DNA of 64,000 nt. It comes from Providencia rettgeri. Lineage in GTDB: Bacteria; Pseudomonadota; Gammaproteobacteria; Enterobacterales; Enterobacteriaceae. Position numbers and translations under genes: made by a program. Every line of letters begins with the position of its first letter. Within the stretch, counting starts at the first letter, position 1. The DNA lies in the NCBI GenBank assembly GCA_900455085.1, contig UGTZ01000001.1, positions 4,337,501 to 4,401,500 on the forward strand, in the 5' to 3' direction. This document shows, in pieces, positions 57,027 through 64,000 of this stretch. The notes below the pieces were generated by a model. That model worked only from the letters and a program-made list of their open reading frames with translations. It did not search any database and was not told the origin of the DNA.

Positions 57027-57664
57027 GGCATTAGCTCCTCAAGCGCTACTTTTGCTCGCTGCAAAAAGGCGATTTTATTTTCATTTTCCATAAGAGGCTC
57101 CAGAGGCTTACCAACGATGGCTGAACAAATCACCGGCACAACAAGCTTTGACCCCTTCGGTAACACACGATTTAAATTTTCCAAATAAACGGGAACAACT
57201 TCAACATCAGGGTATTTTTTCGCGAGATGGTAAAGCCCACTTTTAAATTGGCTTAAAGTTTCCCCATCACCACGTGTGCCTTCAGGAAAAAATATTAATG
57301 AATGCTTTGCCTCTAATACTGACTCTAAAGGAGCTAATGTATTATTTTGAGCTGGCTTATCACCTTTTCTATCGACCAATACCGCCCGAAAAACCTTATT
57401 AACTAAATAACGTCGAAACGGTGTTTTGACCCAATAATCTTTAGCGGCAACCGGGTGAACAAAATGACGCATTAACGGCGGTAACCCAGACCAAATAACC
57501 AAACCATCAAGATGGCTTGAATGATTGGCATAATAAATACGTGTGGTCATTGAAGGTTGGCACCCTACCCAACGAGTGCGAACACCTGTTAATAAACGGC
57601 AGGTTCCCGATAACAGCATGCCCATTCCCTTAGCTAAAAGAGAAATTCTCTGCACTTTTTCCAT
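57023..57664 (-). CDS. PlsC-like 1-acylglycerol-3-phosphate acyltransferase
   Basis: Adds the second acyl chain to lysophosphatidic acid. 213 residues, with motif I NHSSHLD (the HxxxxD catalytic pair) and motif III FFPEGTRGDGE; VDRKGDK and VPVYLEN also fit. One hydrophobic N-terminal segment. Shorter than E. coli PlsC (245 residues) and probably an accessory copy. AAGGA precedes the ATG. First gene of a two-gene operon with the CDP-diacylglycerol synthase-like gene. Confidence 0.85.
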   Translation of the reverse strand: MEKVQRISLLAKGMGMLLSGTCRLLTGVRTRWVGCQPSMTTRIYYANHSSHLDGLVIWSGLPPLMRHFVHPVAAKDYWVKTPFRRYLVNKVFRAVLVDRKGDKPAQNNTLAPLESVLEAKHSLIFFPEGTRGDGETLSQFKSGLYHLAKKYPDVEVVPVYLENLNRVLPKGSKLVVPVICSAIVGKPLEPLMENENKIAFLQRAKVALEELMP

Positions 57665-57901
57665 CTTTTTTCCTTGCTAACGTTTTATCAAACGAAAATT
57701 TGCAAAATTACGAAAAGACCTGAATATCGTTTAATTAACAAGATAGAGAGTCGGTTACAGGAGCACAACGGGATAAGTTCTGATTTGCAATATAAGAAAA
57801 GTAATATTGAGATAAATAGCAGGAAATACGTGATTGGTGTAGCAATATATCATCATATTACTACACCAAAATAACACTCAACTAACGTCAATAATTAAAT
57901 A

Positions 57902-58654
57902 TTATTTTTTGTCAGCGGCAATACGGTCACGGATGTTTTGTGCACGTTCGCTTGATGGTGGGTGAGAGTCAAACATGCTTGTCTCGCCGCTACCCATTTT
58001 CGCTAATTTTTCAAAACCAGTGACTAAACCGTCAGTTTTAACACCACGTTTTTTTAGTAAGTCATAAGAGAAGTTATCTGCTTCGCTTTCTTGGTGTTGA
58101 GAGAACTGTGAGTTAATCAGTTTTTCACCCAGAGCTGCAACTTGTGATGCACTCAGTTGTTCTACAACGCCACCCGCTGATGCTGCGGCAGTACGTGCAG
58201 CAACTGCCGCATAAGCAACTTGCATTGCTTTACGTGTATGACCTAATGCAACGTGGCCCATTTCATGACCCAGAACGCCTTCAACTTCGTTATCGTTCAT
58301 CACATCCATCAGGCCGCTATATACACGCACACAACCATTTGCCATTGCCCATGCGTTGACATCGCTAGTCAGATAAACTTTATAGTTTACTGGAGTACCA
58401 TCAACTTCGTTACCCAGTGCTTTTGCAATTTTGTCTAAGCGTTTCGCATACTTGCTAGACGCTGGAGCAATTTTGTTTTGCGCATCCATTTCTTTACAAG
58501 ATTGGTCACTTAATTGTTTAACATCAGAGTCAGTCAGTGTCGCAGCTTGGAATAATTGCATGCCTGAGTTAGTCAACATCCCTTGGTCTAAATTTTTACA
58601 ACCCGTTAAAATGACAGCAGAAACAGCAACTGCCACAAGCGCTTTCATCTTCAT
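57902..58654 (-). CDS. loiP: LoiP-type M48 metalloprotease lipoprotein
   Basis: Outer membrane zinc protease that helps remove damaged envelope proteins under stress. 250 residues (252 in E. coli LoiP/YggG). The signal peptide ends in lipobox LTGC (Cys19), and the zinc motif is LGHEMGHVALGH. The Glu ligand segment QESEADNFSYDLL and C-terminal DSHPPSSERAQNIRDRI are conserved. AAGGAAAA precedes the ATG. Monocistronic or preceded by a possible small membrane gene. Confidence 0.92.
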   Translation of the reverse strand: MKMKALVAVAVSAVILTGCKNLDQGMLTNSGMQLFQAATLTDSDVKQLSDQSCKEMDAQNKIAPASSKYAKRLDKIAKALGNEVDGTPVNYKVYLTSDVNAWAMANGCVRVYSGLMDVMNDNEVEGVLGHEMGHVALGHTRKAMQVAYAAVAARTAAASAGGVVEQLSASQVAALGEKLINSQFSQHQESEADNFSYDLLKKRGVKTDGLVTGFEKLAKMGSGETSMFDSHPPSSERAQNIRDRIAADKK

Positions 58655-58684
58655 AGAACATTTTTCCTTTAGTATATATAGGTA

Positions 58685-58867
58685 TTATTTTTTAATGACG
58701 CTAAAGACTATAAATTCTGCGAAAAATAACAATAGGAATAAAGCCATAATTATCCAATATATGAATTTGATAACGTTTTTATTAAAATTGCAAAATAGAC
58801 AGAATATTATTCCAATAATAGGTACACATACAGATTGCATGCAAATGGCCATTAGGGCAATGGCCAA
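58685..58867 (-). CDS. Possible small two-helix membrane protein
   Basis: A 60-codon frame beginning with TTG, 13 bp after the ves stop and with GAGTG about 5 nt upstream; an internal ATG would give 55 residues. The product is very hydrophobic with two helices (about 8-24 and 35-56) and a C-terminal Lys-Lys, consistent with a small membrane protein. I do not recognise the sequence. The frame could also be chance in AT-rich DNA between ves and loiP. Confidence 0.3.
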   Translation of the reverse strand: MAIALMAICMQSVCVPIIGIIFCLFCNFNKNVIKFIYWIIMALFLLLFFAEFIVFSVIKK

Positions 58868-58880
58868 AAAATCACTCTAA

Positions 58881-59462
58881 CTACTTAATAAATAACTCAA
58901 TAACACAAAAATCATTTTCTGTATTCTTTTCAACAATAAATTGCAGAGCTTCTCGATTTTCTTTAATTAATAGAGTGTCAAATGGCTTTAAATAAAAGGA
59001 ATCTGAATTAATTTTCATACTCAAACGAGGTGTAATATTAAAAATTAAGATCTCACTAGCCCCACTCACCCAAGAATTAATGAACGCAGTATTCACCCAT
59101 TGTAAGCGAGCCTGATATTTTTCAGGGTTATAGATGACATTAAAATCACGAATTGCACCTTGAACGAGTTCCGCATAAACCTCGCTTTCCCCATTAAAAG
59201 CAAAAAATTCTTTTTGCTGTAAGGTCACCGCCGGTTTCTTATCTACATGCAAAATAAGTCCTTCTCCTTCCAATACACCAATAATACGTTGCCGATTTTG
59301 GAAAAAGGAAAACGAGCCCGCCGTTTTAACATCTGCTATTGACACTCGCCAATCAAAATCATCTAAACCTTCACCATGGCTGCGCGCCAATTCAAGTGTC
59401 GACCCTTGGCCATTTTTCCAAGGCATATTGCGATAATCTTGCGTCGTTAATATCTGAGTCAT
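58881..59462 (-). CDS. ves: Ves/HutD family cupin protein
   Basis: 193 residues of the HutD/Ves cupin family (environmental stress-induced protein Ves in E. coli). The typical N-terminus YRNMPWKNGQGSTLEL is followed by FDWRVSIADVKTAGSFSFF and the cupin segment IIGVLEGEGLILHV. Function is not established; HutD is tied to histidine utilisation in other bacteria, but no hut genes are present here. Confidence is in the family rather than the role. Confidence 0.85.
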   Translation of the reverse strand: MTQILTTQDYRNMPWKNGQGSTLELARSHGEGLDDFDWRVSIADVKTAGSFSFFQNRQRIIGVLEGEGLILHVDKKPAVTLQQKEFFAFNGESEVYAELVQGAIRDFNVIYNPEKYQARLQWVNTAFINSWVSGASEILIFNITPRLSMKINSDSFYLKPFDTLLIKENREALQFIVEKNTENDFCVIELFIK

Positions 59463-59543
59463 AAGGTGAACCCTACTTTGGTGGATACATTATTTTTATA
59501 GTTAGCTTATCTAATGGCTAACCTAATCATAGATAAGCTATTT

Positions 59544-59828
59544 TTAGATACTCTTAAACTGTAACTTTAATCCGAGAGAATTAACGATTTTTATAATCGT
59601 CATAAATGTTGGATTTCCCTGTCCTGATAGTGCCTTATATAAACCTTCACGACTCATTCCAACTTCTTTAGCTAATTGACTCATATTTCTTGCCTTTGCA
59701 ATATCACCAAGTGCAGCGAGAACTAGACTAGGGTCACCTTCTTCTAGAATTTCGTTTAGATACATTTGTATTTCTTCTTCACTGTTTAAATACTCAGCGA
59801 TATCAAATTCTTTTAATTTAGTATTCAT
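59544..59828 (-). CDS. HigA-type antitoxin with helix-turn-helix
   Basis: 94 residues. The C-terminal half has a helix-turn-helix (MSQLAKEVGMSREGLYKALSGQGNPTF) typical of addiction-module antidotes of the HigA/DUF-type XRE group. The acidic N-terminal part (EYLNSEEEIQMYLNEILEEGD) would bind the toxin. The start overlaps the toxin stop (ATGA). Downstream of the toxin, the order seen in HigBA systems. Confidence 0.85.
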   Translation of the reverse strand: MNTKLKEFDIAEYLNSEEEIQMYLNEILEEGDPSLVLAALGDIAKARNMSQLAKEVGMSREGLYKALSGQGNPTFMTIIKIVNSLGLKLQFKSI

Positions 59829-60127
59829 AGTTCCCCCTCAACTTCACCAAAAAGGAGTTTAGCTTTATGGATATCTTTCTGCTGCGTTGCCTTTGTTCCA
59901 CCACAAAGTAAAATTATAATAACATTGCTTTTCTGCTTTAGATAAACACGATACCCTTGTCCTTCATGTACCCTCAGTTCCGAAAAGCCATCACCAATGG
60001 GTTGCACATCACCATAATTCCCATTCTTTAACCGCCTAATTCTCATTAGAATTTTAGTTTTAGCTCGAATATCTCTAAGGTTTTTAATCCAACTATCAAA
60101 ACATTCCGTTGTTAGAACCGTGATCAT
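59825..60127 (-). CDS. HigB/RelE-family toxin
   Basis: 100 residues of the RelE/ParE-like phage-derived Gp49/HigB group: WIKNLRDIRAKTKILMRIRRLKNGNYGDVQPIGDGFSELRVHEGQGYRVYL and the ending GGTKATQQKDIHKAK are the family hallmarks. It is expected to cleave mRNA on ribosomes. AAGGAG lies before the ATG. It precedes the antitoxin by a 4-bp overlap, and the promoter has a palindrome at 60181-60190. Confidence 0.88.
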   Translation of the reverse strand: MITVLTTECFDSWIKNLRDIRAKTKILMRIRRLKNGNYGDVQPIGDGFSELRVHEGQGYRVYLKQKSNVIIILLCGGTKATQQKDIHKAKLLFGEVEGEL

Positions 60128-60180
60128 AAGACTGCTCCTTGTCTTTATGTTTTTATCTTAGCAATCTTCGTTTAGTTGTC

Positions 60181-60190
60181 AACTATAGTT
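60181..60190. promoter_or_regulatory. Palindrome upstream of the toxin-antitoxin genes
   Basis: AACTATAGTT, a perfect 10-bp palindrome within GTCAACTATAGTTAAC, 54 bp upstream of the toxin start. It is a likely operator for autorepression by the antitoxin, as in most type II systems. Not tested. Confidence 0.5.
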
Positions 60191-60221
60191 AACAAACATG
60201 AATAAAAGACTAGTTTAGAAA

Positions 60222-60247
60222 TAAAAAAAAAGCCCCTAAAAGGGGCT
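60222..60247 (-). terminator. Terminator-like hairpin near the prophage end
   Basis: Stem AGCCCCT / AGGGGCT with loop AAA, followed on the minus strand by nine T. It would stop transcription coming from the prophage toward the toxin-antitoxin genes. Confidence 0.65.
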
Positions 60248-60317
60248 ATAAAAGACAGGGATGGTGTTCATTATATAACTGTAACTTATTGTTATTTAAT
60301 ACTTTACAATTCACACT

Positions 60318-60334
60318 GTCCACGTTACGTCCAC
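60318..60334. other. Possible prophage end region with GTCCAC direct repeats
   Basis: GTCCAC occurs at 60318-60323 and 60329-60334, 11 bp apart, close to where the chromosomal genes stop and phage genes begin. In P2-like phages the attachment site lies just beyond ogr, so attL or attR should be in about 60250-60350. The core cannot be identified without the other end. Confidence 0.3.
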
Positions 60335-60355
60335 ATCGACCATTATTGACCCATC

Positions 60356-60380
60356 AGCCCCTCAAAATGAGGGGCTTTAC
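60356..60380. terminator. Hairpin upstream of the cargo gene
   Basis: Stem AGCCCCTCA / TGAGGGGCT with a short A-rich loop and TTTAC after. Nearly the same stem recurs after the gene at 61174-61193. Confidence 0.7.
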
Positions 60381-60435
60381 TTATCATTCAAACCAGAATC
60401 TAATTTAAGCACGTCACTCACTAAAAGGAGAATTC

Positions 60436-61167
60436 ATGGATAACTTATTTTTTATACTGACTCTTATAGCTTTAATTGCTTTTATTCTGGGGTTAATAAA
60501 GCCTAAACTAGTGCTTATGCCTAATAGGATGAAATCCTCACTTGTTTATTCCATAGCTATCCTTGTTCTACTTTCTTTATTCATTGTTTTTGCCGAGCCG
60601 TCACAAACCCAAGAGCAAGCAAAAAGCAGCCCACAAACTGAAGAACAAAAACAGCCACAAAAAAATAGTTACTTATCTAGTGACCAAGAATGCACGAAAG
60701 ACAATAAAATTTATGCAACCGCAAAAGATGCTATGGAATATTTCAGTGATTATTACCCTGAAAATAACACACTCGAAATTATTAGTGAGTCACCGCTAAA
60801 AATTAGATTATCTCCGCAAGCTGTTAGTAATGATATTGTTGATGTAAAAGAGTTATTAACTAAGCGCGCTGTTGTCTATGGTGTTTACCGTGCTTTGATT
60901 AATACACCTAACGATAAAGTTACAGTAACATCCTACTTGGTAGATTTTGACGGTAAAAAGCTGAAAGACTCACCAGAATATACAACAACTATCACTAAAC
61001 CACAGGCATTAGAGATCATTAAAAAATATATTCCGGTTAATAATTTGAGTGAACTAACCGATGATAGTTGCTCTTTTACTGCGCGATTCAATGAATTACG
61101 ATTTGATGATAGTGGTAAAAAAGGCTTTGATACCTTTTTCAACGAATTGATTAGTGTTTCTAAGTAA
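60436..61167 (+). CDS. Unrecognised prophage cargo membrane protein (moron)
   Basis: 243 residues. Two hydrophobic helices at about 5-20 and 35-52, then a Gln/Glu/Lys-rich linker, then a soluble domain of about 160 residues with no recognised family (YATAKDAMEYFSDYYPENNT, ITKPQALEIIKKYIPVNN). It is transcribed against the phage late genes and bounded by near-identical AGCCCCTCA hairpins, the usual form of a self-contained phage moron. AAGGAG precedes the ATG. It may alter the envelope or resist superinfection, but that is inference. Confidence 0.75.
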   Translation: MDNLFFILTLIALIAFILGLIKPKLVLMPNRMKSSLVYSIAILVLLSLFIVFAEPSQTQEQAKSSPQTEEQKQPQKNSYLSSDQECTKDNKIYATAKDAMEYFSDYYPENNTLEIISESPLKIRLSPQAVSNDIVDVKELLTKRAVVYGVYRALINTPNDKVTVTSYLVDFDGKKLKDSPEYTTTITKPQALEIIKKYIPVNNLSELTDDSCSFTARFNELRFDDSGKKGFDTFFNELISVSK

Positions 61168-61173
61168 TATTTA

Positions 61174-61198
61174 GCCCCTCAATTGAGGGGCTTTAGTT
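61174..61198 (+). terminator. Terminator after the cargo gene
   Basis: A perfect palindrome AGCCCCTCAATTGAGGGGCT followed by TTAGTTTCT, 6 bp past the stop. It may also act for ogr on the other strand. Confidence 0.75.
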
Positions 61199-61199
61199 T

Positions 61200-61418
61200 C
61201 TATAATACTAAAGAGGGTTGCTGGTATTTGTTCGGATGCGGCTCAACAACATTAACATGTGCGGGCTTAACAACAATTTTGGTCACTGATTCGTGACTGA
61301 CAAATGTGCAACCACAATTAATATTTTGGCACTGGTTATAACGTTCTTTGGTTTCGGATGAGACTTGATAGGAACTACGTGTATGTGCAGCATGACCGCA
61401 TTCGGGACAATTCATCAT
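61200..61418 (-). CDS. ogr: Ogr/Delta-like late gene activator of a P2-like phage
   Basis: 72-residue zinc-finger transcription activator of P2 late operons. The cysteine pairs are CPECGHAAHTR and NQCQNINCGCTF, with the family features TKERYNQC and IVVKPAHVNVVEPHP matching P2 Ogr. It lies between gene D and the presumed attachment site, as in P2. Reading direction is the same as the tail genes. Confidence 0.93.
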   Translation of the reverse strand: MMNCPECGHAAHTRSSYQVSSETKERYNQCQNINCGCTFVSHESVTKIVVKPAHVNVVEPHPNKYQQPSLVL

Positions 61419-61489
61419 GATAGATTACCTTTTGTCATGATGTTGATGTTATGTGAATTATATCATGTGTTTTTATACAGTCTAAAAAA

Positions 61490-62588
61490 TTATTCGTCAG
61501 CTATATCTAAATCCGAGATTTTCACCTCTAACTCTAATGCAGTTGTAAAACCACTGTCATTCAGTGAATGAACGACTCGCGTTAATGTCCAGTCCGCGTT
61601 ATCAATTTCGGGTTTAAATCCGCTGACGGTGACCGGCACTTCAGGGGTAGAGATCTGCACGACCAACCGCGAGTTGAATCGAAAATGACGCAACACCACG
61701 TTGGATTTTTTCCCAGTTGGCTTTTGCGGCTCGGGCGGCATTTTCTTTCGTGGCGTAGGTATGAGAAAGCGTGAGAACATTTCCTTGTTCGCCGGCTAAA
61801 TATTCCCCTTGTTTTTCTTTTGGTTCGGCTGGTTTTGTAGGTTGTTTGCTTTTTCGCTTACGCTTTACCGTCACTGCTTTTTTCTTTTTCGGCTCACGTG
61901 TGTCAAGCCAGTTAGCAATAACACCGGTGTATGCACCACGATCGGCCAGTGAAAAACGGTGTCCATCACCAACTGAGCGGGTGATATGCATCGTTTGAAT
62001 CGGTTGTCCAGTTGCGGTGAGCCCTTGGCCTTGTTTCATAAACAGTAAGTTTCCGTTTTTAACCGCAACAATTGCCCCCTCGGATTTCGCGACTCGCGTT
62101 AAAAATGAGCCGTCCGATTCGTTGGTTTGGTCGATATGGGCAAGCTTGATTTTATCTAATTTTTCATCAATAACCGCCTTTAACTTATTGCGTTCTGCCA
62201 AGGTTCGCACGATATCACCGAGTGTTTTTTGGTGATAAGACTGTTCGCGCTTAACGTTTAATGTGTCGCGAAAATCTGCACTACGACCGCGGATCGTGAG
62301 CTTATCTGGCACGCCGCTATGTTCAACCTCATCAACCGTAAACGTCCCCTTGTAGATCAGCGGTTCGTTTTTCCAACCAAGATGCAATGATAAGGTTTCT
62401 CCACGTTTGGGTAAGGCGAGTTTTCCGTCGCTGTCATCTAATTCAATATCTAATTGGTCAGCTTCAAAGCCGCGATTGTCCGTCATGGTTAATGACATTA
62501 AACGCCCCTGAATCAGGCTATTAATATTTTCACCGCCGGCCGCGAGCGCAAAAGCAGGAGTTAACTCATCTTTGGTTAAAAAACTCAT
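61490..62588 (-). pseudogene. P2-like tail protein D, frameshifted
   Basis: Late control gene D protein, a baseplate hub component of P2-like tails. Two frames together give about 365 residues. The first ends ...SFSIQLAVGRADLYP, and the second continues EVPVTVSGFKPEIDNADWTL and then VVHSLNDSGFTTALELEV. One extra base in the G4 run at 61644-61647 (C4 on the coding strand; three expected) causes the break. A Lys-rich linker (KKKKAVTVKRKRKSKQPTKP) lies mid-protein. The start overlaps gene U by 4 bp. As with argE and gadC, the indel may be a sequencing error. Confidence 0.88.
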
Positions 62589-63031
62589 AGCGGTAAGGCT
62601 CCGCGAATATCATTGAGCTGCTGACCTAGATCGCCAAACATTTGAGACAGTGATTCATCAGTGCGTTTTAATTTCAGCGTAAAATCAATTTTTCTGGCCG
62701 AGCCATCATCAAAAAAAATACTTTTCGATTGAGTAATTTCTTCAATTACAAACATACCGTAAATGGTGCCTGAGCCATCAATCAGCGACCATGCTTTTCC
62801 CGTTTCTGCCATTTGCTCTAATACCAGTAATGACAGCCTGCCGCCAGTCAGTGACGGGAATAATGAGCCACTTAATGTGATATCGTCATTATCAAGGCCG
62901 ATAAATTGAACTGCGGGGCGCTTGCCGACACGATTATTTACCCCATAACGGTATTTTTGGTTAATTTGCATCATCTGGTAAGGCGTTGTATTTAATTGAA
63001 AGACAAACAAGCCTAGTGCTGCCATTGCCAT
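62585..63031 (-). CDS. P2-like tail protein U
   Basis: 148 residues of the P2 GpU family, a tail assembly protein. NRVGKRPAVQFIGLDNDDITLSG, SLTGGRLSLLVLEQMAETGKAW and IFFDDGSARKIDFTLKLKRTDESL match the family closely. GAGGA lies 9 nt before the first ATG. It sits between T and D in the P2 order, with a 4-bp overlap to D and a 2-bp gap from T. Confidence 0.92.
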   Translation of the reverse strand: MAMAALGLFVFQLNTTPYQMMQINQKYRYGVNNRVGKRPAVQFIGLDNDDITLSGSLFPSLTGGRLSLLVLEQMAETGKAWSLIDGSGTIYGMFVIEEITQSKSIFFDDGSARKIDFTLKLKRTDESLSQMFGDLGQQLNDIRGALPL

Positions 63032-63033
63032 AA

Positions 63034-64000
63034 TTAATCGTCCTCGCTGTCTTGATACCGACTCAGTCGTCTTGCCTGTTCACGCCGTTGGTTTTGCTCT
63101 AATTGTCTAGCGACTTCTCTAGCAATATCGTTTGCTGACTGGCTCGGTAATGGATAAACATTGATAGTGACCGGCGCAGTATTTGCCGCGTGATTGCTTT
63201 GATTTATGGTTGTTGGCGCGGATTGATAGCTATTTGCGGGTAAAGCATAAGGATGGATGGGTTTTGCTGTCGCTGTCATAGAGCCGATAGTTAATACCGC
63301 CGCAGCCAGTGCAGCGGTTTTTCTCCGGCTAGTGATATGAGCTGGCCCATTAACAAGCTCAGGGCCATATTCCCCCGCAATGCCGAATTGTCCACGTGGA
63401 ATAAATCCGCCATTGTCGAACATGCCCGCACTTTTCATACCGGCTTGAATAACGGTCACTTGTGACATGGCGCGGACAGTTTTGGTTTCATCCGAAAGCA
63501 TCCAATCGGGCAAAATATTCGTGGCCATTTGCTTGAGTTCGGCAAATTGGGCTTTCAGTGATTCCCATTTTTCAAGAATGCCGTTTTTCAAGCTATCAAT
63601 GATCTCACCGCCAATTTGTTTAAAGCGTTCCGGTAAGCCTTTAACATCCGCGACAATCTGATCCCACTTATCAGAAATGGTTTTCTTCACCAATGCCCAC
63701 ATGCGAGAAGTGATAACGACAATCTCATCCCAGTGTTGATAGACCAGCCCGACAAGCCCCCAATTCAGTACATAGGATTTAACCCCTCCCAAAACTGGGA
63801 AAATATCTCTGTCACTCTGTTCCATAATTTTTTTGCGTACGGAACGATATCATCCCAATATTTATAAATCAGGTAAGCCGCACCAGCGATAGCCGTGATA
63901 ATTAAGATAATCGGGTTAGCTAATAGCGCACGGCCTAGCATCATAAATGCCGCTCCAATTAACTTAATAGGCTTAATCAGTAATGATAGAAAGCCGCTGC
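63034..64000 (-). pseudogene. P2-like tail tape measure protein T, 3' part, frameshifted
   Basis: C-terminal part of the phage tail length tape measure protein; its 5' part lies beyond the right edge. Minus-strand translation from the edge reads LLANPIILIITAIAGAAYLI, then YKYWDDIVPYAKKLWNRV and FSQFWEGL before a stop. The other frame carries VKSYVLNWGLVGLVYQHWDE to the end. Adding one base to the C4 run at 63783-63786 (G4 on the coding strand) gives FWEGVKSYVLNW and restores one frame. The C-terminus has GGFIPRGQFGIAGEYGPELV, typical of tape measure proteins. Fourth homopolymer indel in the window. Confidence 0.85.

Noticed and set aside
57674..57874. A 66-codon plus-strand frame upstream of the acyltransferase gene
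   Set aside because: AT-rich, no ribosome site, and the sequence is not protein-like; it lies in the divergent control region.

Overview
This window is enterobacterial chromosome, most probably Providencia or a close relative in the Morganellaceae. The evidence is the AT-rich DNA, core proteins that closely match Escherichia coli families, argG embedded in the arginine cluster, and ERIC repeats between genes. Most of the backbone matches the E. coli 88.5-90 minute region read in the opposite direction: btuB, trmA, yijD-fabR, sthA, oxyR, argHGBC/argE, metF, ppc, metLB/metJ, rpmE, priA, cytR, ftsN, hslVU, menA, rraA, zapB, glpFK, fpr, yiiR, yiiQ, tpiA, sbp, pfkA.

Layout. 1-6.3 kb: cobalamin uptake (btuB with a cobalamin riboswitch that carries an ERIC element inside it), tRNA modification, unsaturated fatty acid control, transhydrogenase and oxidative stress control. 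6.3-7.6 kb: an AT-rich gap and a small secreted pilin-like protein. 7.6-13.4 kb: arginine biosynthesis, divergent around two ARG boxes. 13.6-27.4 kb: methionine genes (metF, metL, metB, metJ, with MetJ boxes before metF and between metB and metJ), interrupted by an unrecognised 470-residue protein, a group II intron remnant, the gadBC acid-resistance pair and ppc. 27.6-39.8 kb: ribosome, replication restart, cell division, protease and quinone genes, then glpFK. 40.0-43.8 kb: a 1270-residue protein resembling M66 (StcE-like) zinc proteases but without a signal peptide. 43.9-48.4 kb: emrD, fpr, yiiR, yiiQ, tpiA. 48.8-53.2 kb: a secreted GH3 N-acetylhexosaminidase between two paralogous OmpG-like porins, with a perfect CRP site in front of the GH3 gene. 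53.2-60.1 kb: ERIC array, sbp, pfkA, an acyltransferase/CDP-diacylglycerol synthase pair, the lipoprotein protease loiP, ves, and a HigBA-type toxin-antitoxin pair. From about 60.3 kb to the right edge: the end of a P2-like prophage (cargo gene, ogr, D, U, T), which runs out of the window.

Four genes (argE, gadC, phage D, phage T) each carry one single-base indel in a short homopolymer run. All four reading frames are otherwise intact, so consensus sequencing errors are at least as likely as true pseudogenes. ERIC elements occur at four places, two of them as tandem arrays. No tRNA, rRNA or CRISPR array was seen.
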